A DNA stretch of 64,000 nt. Source: Ramlibacter aurantiacus (GTDB taxonomy: Bacteria > Pseudomonadota > Gammaproteobacteria > Burkholderiales > Burkholderiaceae_C). The notes beneath the pieces are model-generated. The model ran no database searches. It was not told the DNA's origin and saw nothing but the letters and a program-made list of their open reading frames with translations. The position numbers and the translations under genes are program-made. This document shows positions 17,894-26,250 of this stretch, piece after piece. The stretch covers positions 372,001 through 436,000 of the forward strand of contig NZ_JAEQNA010000001.1 in the NCBI RefSeq assembly GCF_016722895.1, read 5' to 3'. Numbering within the stretch: position 1 is the first letter of the stretch; each line of letters begins with the position of its first letter.

Positions 17894-19699
17894 ATGGATC
17901 TGCAAACCACCATCTACCTCGTCGTCGGTGCGAGCTTCGCGCTCTATATCGGCATCGCGGTCTGGGCCCGGGCCGGCTCGACCAGCGAGTTCTATGCCGC
18001 GGGCGGACAAGTGCATCCGGTGACCAACGGCATGGCCACCGCCGCCGACTGGATGTCCGCCGCTTCGTTCATCTCCATGGCCGGCCTCATCGCCAACATG
18101 GGCTACGGCGGAGGGCTCTTCCTCATGGGATGGACCGGCGGCTACGTGCTGCTGGCCATGCTGCTGGCGCCGTACCTGCGCAAGTTCGGCAAGTTCACCG
18201 TGCCGCAGTTCATCGGCGACCGCTTCTATTCCAGGAGCGCCAGCACGGTGGCGGTGGTCTGCCTGCTCACGGCATCGATCACCTACATCATCGGCCAGAT
18301 GACGGGCGTGGGCGTGGCCTTCTCTCGCTTCCTGGGCGTGTCCAGCGACGTCGGCATCTACGTGGGCATGGCCATCGTGTTCGCCTACGCGGTGTTCGGC
18401 GGCATGAAGGGCATCACCTACACCCAGGTCGCGCAGTACATCGTGCTGATCCTGGCGTACACGGTGCCGGCCATCTTCATCTCGCTGCAGCTCACGGGCA
18501 ACGCCCTGCCCCAGCTCGGCCTGGGCAGCAGCTACAGCGGCACCGACACCACCTTGCTGAACAAGCTCGACCAGGTGGTGACCGACCTGGGCTTCGGCCG
18601 CTACACCACGGCGCTGCCGGGCAGCACCCTGAACATGTTCATGTACACGCTGTCGCTGATGATCGGAACCGCCGGCCTGCCGCACGTGATCATGCGATTC
18701 TTCACCGTGCCGTCGGTCAAGGCCGCGCGCAGTTCCGCCGGCTGGGCGCTGGTCTTCATCGCCATCCTGTACACCACGGCCCCCGCGGTGGCCGCCATGG
18801 CCAAGCTGAACCTGCACGCCACCGTGAACACCGCGGTCAAGGGCGGCGGCGACCTGTACGCACCCGAGGCCAGCATCCGCGCCGAGAACCGCCCCGACTG
18901 GATGCGCCGCTGGGAGCGCACCGGCCTGCTGCAGTTCGAGGACAAGAACGGCGACGGCCGCATCCAGTACTACAACGCCAACACCACCAATCCGGAAGCC
19001 AAGGCCAAGGCCGCCGCCGCCGGCTGGAAGGGCAACGAGCTCGACGTGAACGCCGACATCATCGTGCTGGCCAACCCCGAGATCGCCCTGCTGCCGAACT
19101 GGGTGATCGCGTTGGTCGCCGCCGGCGGCCTGGCCGCCGCCCTGTCCACGGCGGCGGGCCTGCTGATGGCCATCTCGGCCGCCGTCTCGCACGACCTGGT
19201 CAAGGGGGTGTTCAAGCCGGACATCAGCGAGAAAGGCGAGCTGCTCGCGGGCAAGATCTCGATGGCCGTCGCCATCGTGATCGCCGGCTACCTCGGCCTG
19301 AACCCGCCGGGCTTCGCCGCCGGCACCGTGGCCCTGGCCTTCGGTATCGCGGCCAGCTCCCTGTTCCCCGCCATCATGATGGGCATCTTCAGCAAGAAGA
19401 TGAACAAGGAAGGCGCCATGGCCGGCATGCTGTCCGGGCTGGCGGTGACCCTGTTCTACGTGTTCGCGCACAAGGGCATCTTCTTCATCAAGGGCACGGA
19501 GTACCTGGGCCTGATCGGCGGTCCCAACAGCTTCTTCGGCATCACGCCGGAAGCGTTCGGCGCGGTCGGGGCCATCGTGAACTTCATCGTCGCCTTCGTG
19601 GTCGACAAGGTCACCAAGGAGCCGCCCGAGCACATCCAGCACATGGTCGAGGCGGTGCGCATCCCGCGCGGCTCCTCGGCGGTGCAAGGGGCGCATTGA
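17894..19699 (+). CDS. VC_2705-family sodium:solute (acetate/lactate-type) symporter
   Basis: 601 residues, SSS-family with about 13 membrane helices. ATAADWMSAASFISMAGLI and GGMKGITYTQVAQY are typical of the ActP branch, so a short monocarboxylate such as acetate or propionate is the likely cargo. Between helices there is an extra soluble insertion of roughly 80 residues (about 315-395) carrying an EF-hand-like loop starting at Asp350 (D-K-N-G-D-G-R-I). The gene overlaps nothing and is followed by a clear intrinsic terminator, so it forms an operon with the DUF4212 gene. Confidence 0.94.
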   Translation: MDLQTTIYLVVGASFALYIGIAVWARAGSTSEFYAAGGQVHPVTNGMATAADWMSAASFISMAGLIANMGYGGGLFLMGWTGGYVLLAMLLAPYLRKFGKFTVPQFIGDRFYSRSASTVAVVCLLTASITYIIGQMTGVGVAFSRFLGVSSDVGIYVGMAIVFAYAVFGGMKGITYTQVAQYIVLILAYTVPAIFISLQLTGNALPQLGLGSSYSGTDTTLLNKLDQVVTDLGFGRYTTALPGSTLNMFMYTLSLMIGTAGLPHVIMRFFTVPSVKAARSSAGWALVFIAILYTTAPAVAAMAKLNLHATVNTAVKGGGDLYAPEASIRAENRPDWMRRWERTGLLQFEDKNGDGRIQYYNANTTNPEAKAKAAAAGWKGNELDVNADIIVLANPEIALLPNWVIALVAAGGLAAALSTAAGLLMAISAAVSHDLVKGVFKPDISEKGELLAGKISMAVAIVIAGYLGLNPPGFAAGTVALAFGIAASSLFPAIMMGIFSKKMNKEGAMAGMLSGLAVTLFYVFAHKGIFFIKGTEYLGLIGGPNSFFGITPEAFGAVGAIVNFIVAFVVDKVTKEPPEHIQHMVEAVRIPRGSSAVQGAH

Positions 19700-19759
19700 T
19701 CTGCCGCAAACCCTGAGGCGCCAAGCCGCTGCAAGGCGCGGCGCTTGAGCGACACTGGA

Positions 19760-19790
19760 GGCCCCGTCCCGGCGGGGCCTTCGTCTTTTT
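19760..19790 (+). terminator. Intrinsic terminator after the symporter
   Basis: GGCCCCG (19760-19766) pairs with CGGGGCC (19773-19779) over a 6-nt loop, followed by a T-rich run ending TTTTT at 19790. It lies 60 nt after the symporter stop. Confidence 0.85.
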
Positions 19791-19886
19791 GAAAGGCAGG
19801 TGCGTGGACCGATCCGAAGCCCGCCGAGCCAGCATGCGCCTGGCTCGCCCTTCGATCGGCCTTCCGCACCTTTCCTGGAGCGTTCC

Positions 19887-20249
19887 ATGGTTTTCAACGC
19901 AAGCATCGCGCTCAACTGGATCCTGTTCCTGGCGCTGTTCCCGATCTCCTTCTTCTGGCTGCGCCGGGCGTGGCGCATCGTGGTGCGGCGCGATTTCTCC
20001 GAGGTCGCCCTGCGACGCGGCGAGTCGCCACCGGACCCCGAGCGGTTCGCGCCCTACGACGCCGTGCTGAACTTCGTCGCCGGCGTGTTGCTGGTGGTGG
20101 TGATCGCGCTGGTGCTCACCGGCTCGGCCGACTTCTCCACCTGGACGTCGATGGCCGGCAGTACCCTGTGGTGCAAGTTCCTGCTCGGTTTCGCGCTGGC
20201 CCGGCACGCGCACGCGCGGCCTCGCGCATCCGCCGGTCCGGCCAAGTGA
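19887..20249 (+). CDS. Small membrane protein, unknown function
   Basis: 120 residues with an N-terminal helix (NWILFLALFPISFFWL), a basic loop (RRAWRIVVRRDFSEVALRRG) and a second helix (VLNFVAGVLLVVVIALVLT), then a basic Ala/Arg-rich tail. CTGGAG precedes the ATG. It is followed with GTGA overlap by a 67-residue membrane protein and then the symporter-like kinase, so it is probably part of the kinase operon. I recognise no family. Confidence 0.7.
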   Translation: MVFNASIALNWILFLALFPISFFWLRRAWRIVVRRDFSEVALRRGESPPDPERFAPYDAVLNFVAGVLLVVVIALVLTGSADFSTWTSMAGSTLWCKFLLGFALARHAHARPRASAGPAK

Positions 20250-20449
20250 ACCGGAGCCCGCTCGACGACCGCCTCGCGGCGCTGTTCGCGGCGGGCTGGC
20301 TCGCCTTCAACTTTCCGCTCCTCGGCCTGTGGGACCTCGACGTCACGGTGCTGGGCGTGCCGCTGTTTCCCGCCGCCCTCTTCGCCGGCTGGTTCGCGCT
20401 GATCGTGCTGCTGGCGGTGTGGATGGAGAAGCGCGGGGGCGACGAGTAG
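20246..20449 (+). CDS. 67-residue two-helix membrane protein
   Basis: Starts at a GTG that overlaps the previous stop (GTGA), giving 67 residues: a short polar start, one hydrophobic segment (AALFAAGWLAFNFPLLGLW), a loop, and a second segment (FPAALFAGWFALIVLLAVWM) ending in a charged KRGGDE tail. The pattern resembles the small DUF485/DUF3311-type partners that accompany SSS transporters, so it may be an accessory subunit of the symporter-like kinase that starts 21 nt downstream. Function is inferred from position. Confidence 0.65.
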   Translation: MNRSPLDDRLAALFAAGWLAFNFPLLGLWDLDVTVLGVPLFPAALFAGWFALIVLLAVWMEKRGGDE

Positions 20450-20470
20450 CGTCCCGCCTGGCAGACCACC

Positions 20471-23272
20471 ATGCTCACCCCGGCCCTGGTCATCACGGTT
20501 TCCCTGGCCTACCTGCTGCTGCTGTTCGGGGTGGCGTACGCCGCCGATCGCGGCGCCGCCGCAGGCCGCTCCATGATCGACAGTGCCTGGGTCTATGCAC
20601 TGTCGCTGGCCGTGTACTGCACGGCATGGACCTATTTCGGCAGCGTGGGCCGCGCATCCACCGGCGGCGTGTGGTTCCTGCCGATCTACCTCGGCCCCAC
20701 CCTGGCGATGGTCCTGGGCTGGCTGGTGCTGCGCAAGATGGTGCGAGTGGCCAAGACCCTGCGCATCACGTCCATCGCCGACTTCATCGCCAGCCGCTAC
20801 GGCAAGAGCCAGCTGCTCGCCGGCATGGTCACGCTGATCGCGGTGGTCGGCATCGTTCCCTACATCGCGCTGCAGCTCAAGGCGGTGTCCGCCGGCTATG
20901 CGCTGCTCACGTCCCCGGGCATCGACACGACGCCCTTGCGCCATTGGAGCGGCGACGTCGCCTTGTGGGTGGCTCTGGCCATGGCCGGCTTCACCATCAT
21001 GTTCGGCGCGCGCCATCTCGACACCACCGAGCGGCATGAGGGCATGGTCGCGGCGATCGCCTTCGAATCGGTGGTCAAGCTGGTGGCCTTCCTGGCCGTG
21101 GGCGTGTTCGTGGTGTGGGGGCTCTTCGACGGGCCGGGCGACCTGTTCGCCCGCGCCCGCCAGGTGCCGCAGCTGGCGGCGTTGCTGAGGGCCGACCAGG
21201 GCGGCGGCTTCGCCTGGACGCAGTGGTTCGCCCTGACCCTGCTGTCCATGCTGTCGGTGCTGCTGCTGCCGCGGCAATTCCAGATGATGGTGGTGGAGAA
21301 CGTGCGTGAATCGCACCTTCGCCGCGCGAGCTGGGTCTTTCCCCTGTACCTGCTGGTCATCAACCTGTTCGTCCTGCCCATCGCGCTCGGCGGGCTGCTG
21401 TACTTCGGCGGCACGCCCGTCAACGCCGACCAGTTCGTGCTGTCGCTGCCGCTGGCCGCGGGCGAACCCGGGCTGGCGCTGTTCGCCTTCGTCGGCGGCC
21501 TGTCGGCCGCCACCGGCATGGTGATTGTCGAGACCATCGCCGTCTCCACCATGGTGAGCAACGAGCTGCTCATGCCGCTGCTGCTGCGGCTGCGCAACTT
21601 CCGGGGGGCAGGCTCCGCGGACGTGGGGCGCCTGCTCATGGCGATCCGGCGCGTCGCCATCGTCGTGGTCCTGATGCTCGGGTACGTGTATTTCCACGTG
21701 GCCGGCGAAGCCTACGCGCTGGTCAGCATCGGGCTGATCAGCTTCGCGGCCGTGGCGCAGTTCGCGCCGGCCCTGCTGGGCGGCATGTACTGGAAGGGCG
21801 GCACGCGCGACGGCGCGGTGGCGGGCCTGCTGGCCGGCTTCCTGACCTGGGTCTACACGCTGATGCTGCCGTCGATCGCCAAGTCCGGCTGGATGGACCC
21901 CGGCTTCATCGAGCACGGCGCCTTCGGCGTGCAGCTGCTGCGGCCCGAGGCGCTGCTCGGGCTCACGGGCCTGGACAGCCTCACCCACTCGCTGTTCTGG
22001 AGCCTGCTGCTCAACACCGGCGCCTACGTGGCGGTGTCCCTGGCGCGTGCCGCGCCCGGGCACGAGGCCAGCCAGGCGTTGCTGTTCGTCGACGTGTTCC
22101 GCCGCACCGGCCCCGGCCAGCCGGTGTTCTGGCGCGGCCGCGCCGAGCTGGTCGACCTGGTGGCGCTGTGCGAGCGTTTCCTCGGCCCGGCGCGCACGCG
22201 GGCCCTGCTGGAAGATCACGCGCGCGGCATGGGCCTGTCCGGACCCGCGGCCCTGCGGCCGGACGCGCGGCTGGTTCATTTCGTGGAGACGCAACTGGCC
22301 GGCGCCGTGGGCAGCGCCTCGGCGCGGGTGCTGGTCGCCTCCATCGCGCAGGAGGAACCCCTGAGCCGCGAGGACGTGCTGCGCATGCTGGACGAGGCGT
22401 CGCAGGTCCGGGCCTACTCACGCGCGCTCGAGGACAAGTCGCGATCGCTGGAGCGGGCTACCACCGAACTGCGCACAGCCAACGACCAGCTCAAGAGCCT
22501 GGACCGCCTCAAGGACGACTTCATGTCCTCGGTGACGCACGAGCTGCGCACGCCCCTCACCTCGATCCGCGCCATGGCCGAGATCCTGCGCGACGAGCCC
22601 GACATGGACCCGGTCCAGCGCGAATCCTTCGTGCGCATCATCGTCGGCGAGACCGAGCGGCTGTCGCGGCTGGTGAACCAGGTGCTCGACATGGCGAAGA
22701 TCGAGTCGGGGCACGCGCACTGGCACCACAGCGACGTGGACCTCCCGGCCCTGCTCCGGCAGGCCGGGTCCACCATGCAGGAGGCCCTGCGCGAGCAGGG
22801 TTGCGAATTGACGCTGCACCTGCCGCTGTCCGTGCCCACGGTGCGCGCCGACGCCGACCGGCTGACGCAGGTGGTGCTCAACCTGCTGTCCAACGCCGCC
22901 AAGTTCGTGCCCTCGCCCGGCGGGCGCATCGACGTGCGGCTGGAGACCGATGCCGAGGGCGTGCGGGTGAAGGTGCAGGACAACGGCCCGGGCGTGGAGC
23001 CCGCGCAGCGCGACTGGGTGTTCGAGCGCTTCCGCCAGGGCGGTGAGCGCAACCGGCGCCCGCAGGGCACCGGGCTGGGGCTGCCGATCAGCCGCCGCAT
23101 CGTGGAGCACTTCGGCGGGCGGCTGTGGCTGGAGCAGCCGGACGGCGCCGGCGCCTGCTTCGTCTTCAGCCTTCCCTGGCAACCGCCCACCGCGACGGAG
23201 AACGAGAACGGCGCACCCAACGACGAGGAGACATTCGATGAGCCGACCGAAGGTACTGATCGCGGACGATGA
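20471..23272 (+). CDS. Symporter-histidine kinase fusion (CbrA/CrbS-like)
   Basis: 933 residues. The N-terminal ~540 residues are an SSS-type domain with about 13 helices (AVYCTAWTYFGSVGRAS, FGARHLDTTERHEGMVAAIA). A STAC-like linker follows (LVDLVALCERFLGPARTRAL), then a coiled segment, a HisKA domain with phospho-accepting His690 in VTHELRTPLTS, and a HATPase domain (NLLSNAAKFVPS, DNGPGV, GTGLGLPI). CbrA and CrbS kinases of this design control carbon use and acetate metabolism in Pseudomonas and Vibrio. No separate PAS domain is evident. It overlaps the following REC gene by 35 nt, so the two are coupled. Confidence 0.94.
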   Translation: MLTPALVITVSLAYLLLLFGVAYAADRGAAAGRSMIDSAWVYALSLAVYCTAWTYFGSVGRASTGGVWFLPIYLGPTLAMVLGWLVLRKMVRVAKTLRITSIADFIASRYGKSQLLAGMVTLIAVVGIVPYIALQLKAVSAGYALLTSPGIDTTPLRHWSGDVALWVALAMAGFTIMFGARHLDTTERHEGMVAAIAFESVVKLVAFLAVGVFVVWGLFDGPGDLFARARQVPQLAALLRADQGGGFAWTQWFALTLLSMLSVLLLPRQFQMMVVENVRESHLRRASWVFPLYLLVINLFVLPIALGGLLYFGGTPVNADQFVLSLPLAAGEPGLALFAFVGGLSAATGMVIVETIAVSTMVSNELLMPLLLRLRNFRGAGSADVGRLLMAIRRVAIVVVLMLGYVYFHVAGEAYALVSIGLISFAAVAQFAPALLGGMYWKGGTRDGAVAGLLAGFLTWVYTLMLPSIAKSGWMDPGFIEHGAFGVQLLRPEALLGLTGLDSLTHSLFWSLLLNTGAYVAVSLARAAPGHEASQALLFVDVFRRTGPGQPVFWRGRAELVDLVALCERFLGPARTRALLEDHARGMGLSGPAALRPDARLVHFVETQLAGAVGSASARVLVASIAQEEPLSREDVLRMLDEASQVRAYSRALEDKSRSLERATTELRTANDQLKSLDRLKDDFMSSVTHELRTPLTSIRAMAEILRDEPDMDPVQRESFVRIIVGETERLSRLVNQVLDMAKIESGHAHWHHSDVDLPALLRQAGSTMQEALREQGCELTLHLPLSVPTVRADADRLTQVVLNLLSNAAKFVPSPGGRIDVRLETDAEGVRVKVQDNGPGVEPAQRDWVFERFRQGGERNRRPQGTGLGLPISRRIVEHFGGRLWLEQPDGAGACFVFSLPWQPPTATENENGAPNDEETFDEPTEGTDRGR

Positions 23273-23609
23273 GCCCAACATCCTGATTTCGCTGGAGTTC
23301 CTCATGAAGCGTGCCGGCTACGAAGTCATCCTGGCGCGCGACGGCCAGGAGGCGCTGGACGCCGTGGCCCGCGAGCGGCCCGACCTGCTGCTGCTGGACG
23401 TCATGATGCCCCGGCGCGATGGCTTCGAGGTGCTGCAGGCGCTGCGGGCGGACGAGGCACTGGCGGCCACCAAGGTGGTCCTGCTCACCGCGCGCGGCCG
23501 CGACACCGACGTGGCCAAGGGCCAGGCGCTGGGCGCCGATGCGTACATGACCAAACCCTTCTCCACCCGCGAACTGGTGACCACCGTGGCGCAGGTGCTG
23601 TCCCGATGA
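23238..23609 (+). CDS. Stand-alone receiver-domain response regulator
   Basis: 123 residues, only a receiver: acidic pair Asp10/Asp11, phospho-acceptor Asp54 in LLLLDVMMP, Thr84 and Lys106 in YMTKPF. There is no DNA-binding or enzymatic output domain, unlike CrbR or CbrB. It must therefore act by protein contact or as a phosphate shuttle. GAGGAG precedes the ATG, which lies inside the kinase gene. It is almost certainly the kinase's partner; its downstream target may be the sensor-exonuclease encoded 25 nt later, which is inference. Confidence 0.93.
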   Translation: MSRPKVLIADDEPNILISLEFLMKRAGYEVILARDGQEALDAVARERPDLLLLDVMMPRRDGFEVLQALRADEALAATKVVLLTARGRDTDVAKGQALGADAYMTKPFSTRELVTTVAQVLSR

Positions 23610-23634
23610 CGCCGGGTTCCCGCAGGAGCGCCGC

Positions 23635-25818
23635 GTGAGGATCGCGCCGCGACTGTTGCTGGCGGTGGCCGGCGCTGCGCTGGCCCTGGCCGCGTGGGCC
23701 GCGCTGACTGCCTGGCTGGTCGCCGCCGCGCTGCAGCCATCCGAGCGCCAGGCGGTGGCGGCGTTGCTCGGTCCCCGCCTGCCCCTGGTGGTGCTCGCGT
23801 GGATCGCCGGCTCCGCGGTTCTGGCCTGGGTGCTGAACCAGGTCTGGCACCGCCAGGTGCGCGCGCCCGCCCGGCTGCTCGAAGCCACGCGCATCCTGGG
23901 CCAGGGCGGCAGCCGGACCGCGCTGGACGCGGCCGGCGGCAACCGCGAACTCCGGGCACTGGCGGCGGCCATCGCCGAACTGGCCGCCGAGCGCGACCGC
24001 CTGAGGGACGAGGTGGCGCAGGAAGTGGCGCGCGCCAGCAAGGGCGTGCAGCAGGAGCGCAACCGGTTGGCCGCGCTGATGTCCGAGTTGAGCCAGAGCG
24101 TCATCGTGTGCAACCTCGATGGCCGCATCCTCCTGTACAACAACCGGGCCCGGCTGCAGGTGCGCACGCTGTCGCAGACGCCGCGCATCGCCGGCGGGGC
24201 CGAGCTGATCGGCATCGGCCGCTCCATCTATGCGGTGCTGGACCGCGAGCTGGTGGCCCATGCCCTGGACGACGTGGGCCAGCGGCTGGCGCGCGGGGCG
24301 ACGCACCCGTCGTCGCAGTTCGTCACCGCCACCCGCTCCGGGCAGTTGATGCGAGTGCAGCTGGCGCCCGTGGTGGCGGCCGACGCCACCGCCAACGACG
24401 GCACGCCCGGGCGCATCGGCGGCTTCGTGCTGATGCTCGACATCATCACCCGCAGCTTCGAGGAGGCCCTGGCGCGCGACCAGTTGCTGCACGAGCTGGT
24501 CGAGTCCAGCCGCGCCTCGCTGGCGAGCCAGCAGGCCGCGCTGGAGATGCTGGCCCTGCCGGACGTGGACGAGACCATGCGCGAGCGCTTCATGGCCGTG
24601 GTGCGGCAGGAGGAGCGGGCCATGGCCACGCGCCTGGAGGCGCTGGTGCGCAGCCCCGCCTACGACCTGCGCACCCGCTGGCCGCTGGAGGACATGCGCG
24701 GCGCCGATCTGGTCGAGGCTGCCCGGCGCCGCATCGAGGCGCACTGCGAACGACCGGTGGCCGCCGACGACGTGGACCCGCGGGTCTGGCTGCGGGTCGA
24801 CAGCTTTTCGCTGCTGCAGGCCCTGGCCTCGCTGTCGTGCCGCCTGGTCGATGAGTTCGGCATCCGCTACCTGCAGCTTCGCCTGCGCGCGGCCGGCGAG
24901 CGCGCCCAGCTCGACCTGGTGTGGAGCGGCCCGCCGATCAGCACCGAGACGGTCATCCACTGGGAGCGCGACCCGATGCGCCTGCGCGACCAGTCGCTGC
25001 CCCTGTCGGTGCGCGACGTCGTCGACCGGCACGGCGCCGAGATGTGGTTCGAACGCGAGCGCGTGCGCCATGAGGCGTTCTTCCGCTTCCTGCTGCCGCT
25101 CGCGCCGGCGGCCGGCGCGGCCGATACCGCCGATGACGCCCTGGCGCTCGAAACGAGCCGGCCCGAATATTTCGACTTCGACCTCTTCCGCAGCGACGAC
25201 ATCCCGCCCGAGCTGGACGAGCGGCCGCTCGCCGCGCTCGCCTACACGGTCTTCGACACCGAGACCACCGGCCTCGCGCCGTCGCAGGGCGACCAGATCA
25301 TCCAGATCGGCGCCACGCGAATCGTCAATGGCAAGCTGCTGCGGCACGAATGCTTCGACCAGTTGGTGGACCCCGGCCGGGCGATACCGGCGGCGTCCAT
25401 CCCCATCCATGGCATCACCGGCGACATGGTGGCGGGGCAGCCGCGCATCACCGAGGTGCTGCCCACCTTCCACGCCTACGCGCAGGACACGGTGCTGGTG
25501 GCGCACAACGCCGCCTTCGACATGCGCTTCCTGCAGTTGCAGGAAGCGGCTGCCGGGGTGGCGTTCCGGCAGCCCGTGCTGGACACGCTGCTGCTGTCGG
25601 CCGTCGTGCACGCCAACCAGGCCTCGCACCGGCTGGAAGACATCGCCGCCCGCTTCGACATCCCCCTGCTCGGGCGCCACACCGCCCTGGGCGACGCCCT
25701 GGTCACGGCCGAAATCCTGCTGCGCCTGATCCCGCTGCTGGAGGCCATGGGCATCCGCACCCTGCGCCAGGCCCGAGAAGCGTCCGAGCGGACGTTCTAC
25801 GCAAGGCTGAGGTATTGA
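23635..25818 (+). CDS. Membrane sensor fused to a DEDDh 3'-5' exonuclease
   Basis: 727 residues from a GTG start with GGAG upstream. Two N-terminal helices (about 5-30 and 48-70) flank a short loop. A HAMP-like coil follows, then a PAS-like domain (about 142-260, with SQSVIVCNLDGRILLYNN) and a region resembling a kinase dimerisation and ATPase fold (to about 490) without recognisable phospho-His or ATP-lid motifs. The C-terminal exonuclease (about 535-715) has a complete DEDDh set: Asp541 and Glu543 in FDTETTG, Asp629 in HNAAFD, His682 and Asp687 in HTALGD. It resembles the DNA polymerase III epsilon/RNase T fold. Joining a sensor to a nuclease suggests a signal-controlled nuclease. Confidence 0.9.
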   Translation: MRIAPRLLLAVAGAALALAAWAALTAWLVAAALQPSERQAVAALLGPRLPLVVLAWIAGSAVLAWVLNQVWHRQVRAPARLLEATRILGQGGSRTALDAAGGNRELRALAAAIAELAAERDRLRDEVAQEVARASKGVQQERNRLAALMSELSQSVIVCNLDGRILLYNNRARLQVRTLSQTPRIAGGAELIGIGRSIYAVLDRELVAHALDDVGQRLARGATHPSSQFVTATRSGQLMRVQLAPVVAADATANDGTPGRIGGFVLMLDIITRSFEEALARDQLLHELVESSRASLASQQAALEMLALPDVDETMRERFMAVVRQEERAMATRLEALVRSPAYDLRTRWPLEDMRGADLVEAARRRIEAHCERPVAADDVDPRVWLRVDSFSLLQALASLSCRLVDEFGIRYLQLRLRAAGERAQLDLVWSGPPISTETVIHWERDPMRLRDQSLPLSVRDVVDRHGAEMWFERERVRHEAFFRFLLPLAPAAGAADTADDALALETSRPEYFDFDLFRSDDIPPELDERPLAALAYTVFDTETTGLAPSQGDQIIQIGATRIVNGKLLRHECFDQLVDPGRAIPAASIPIHGITGDMVAGQPRITEVLPTFHAYAQDTVLVAHNAAFDMRFLQLQEAAAGVAFRQPVLDTLLLSAVVHANQASHRLEDIAARFDIPLLGRHTALGDALVTAEILLRLIPLLEAMGIRTLRQAREASERTFYARLRY

Positions 25819-25887
25819 CCCCCCCCGAAGCGGCTTCGCCGCCTCCCCCCAGGGGGCGCCAACAGCGGCCCGGCAAAGCCGGCCGCA
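25819..25887 (+). repeat. Dispersed three-hairpin repeat, copy 1
   Basis: Begins directly after the exonuclease stop codon with a C-run, then three consecutive hairpins: GCGGC-TTC-GCCGC, a C-run/G-run pair (CCCCCC-A-GGGGG), and CCGGC-AAA-GCCGG. A second copy at 48231-48305 has the same order and again abuts a stop codon, in the same orientation relative to the gene. Probably a REP-like element acting in the 3' untranslated region. Confidence 0.8.
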
Positions 25888-25950
25888 GTGGCACTGGAAG
25901 GGCCAGCGCCTGCGGCGGCTGCCCCGCTGCCAGACGCGGGACCGCCTAGC

Positions 25951-25986
25951 TTGCCAATTTTTGCCAAACTGCCTAAGCTGGCATCC
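25951..25986 (+). promoter_or_regulatory. parDE promoter and candidate operator
   Basis: TTGCCA (25951-25956) and TAAGCT (25974-25979) are spaced by 17 bp, a fair sigma-70 promoter. TTGCCA recurs at 25961-25966, and TGCCA (25962-25966) with TGGCA (25979-25983) forms an inverted repeat over the promoter, where a ParD-type antitoxin would bind. The predicted start site falls at or next to the ATG, and no ribosome-binding site is visible. Confidence 0.55.
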
Positions 25987-26250
25987 ATGAGCACGATGAA
26001 CATCTCCTTGCCGGACAACCTCAAGGCCTTCGTTGACGAGCAGGTCAGCCAGCGTGGCTACGGCACCAGCAGCGAGTATGTGCGTGAACTGATCCGCCGC
26101 GACAAGGACCGCCTTCAACTGCGCAATCTGCTGCTCGCAGGTGCGTCGTCCCCTCCCACGGCGCCGGTGAACGAGGCCTACTTCGAAGGCTTGCGTGAGC
26201 GCGTACGCCGCAGGGATGGCGTGTCACCCAAGGCCCGGCGCGGGGCGTGA
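25987..26250 (+). CDS. parD: ParD-type antitoxin
   Basis: 87 residues. The N-terminal ribbon-helix-helix is clear (MNISLPDNLKAFVDEQVSQR, then TSSEYVRELIRRDKDR), as in ParD/CopG proteins. The acidic/basic C-terminal tail would wrap the toxin. No Shine-Dalgarno sequence precedes the ATG, and the upstream promoter suggests a leaderless message. The stop overlaps the toxin's GTG (GTGA). Confidence 0.92.
   Translation: MSTMNISLPDNLKAFVDEQVSQRGYGTSSEYVRELIRRDKDRLQLRNLLLAGASSPPTAPVNEAYFEGLRERVRRRDGVSPKARRGA

Noticed and set aside
17387..19978. 863-codon minus-strand ORF antisense to the symporter and DUF4212 genes
   Set aside because: Low-complexity Gly/Arg/His-rich translation typical of the antisense of a GC-rich gene; the plus-strand frame has clear symporter motifs.
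20054..26118. Long minus-strand ORFs (746 and 877 codons) opposite the kinase and exonuclease genes
   Set aside because: Gln/Arg/His-rich shadow translations with no recognisable domain, opposite genes with complete motif sets.
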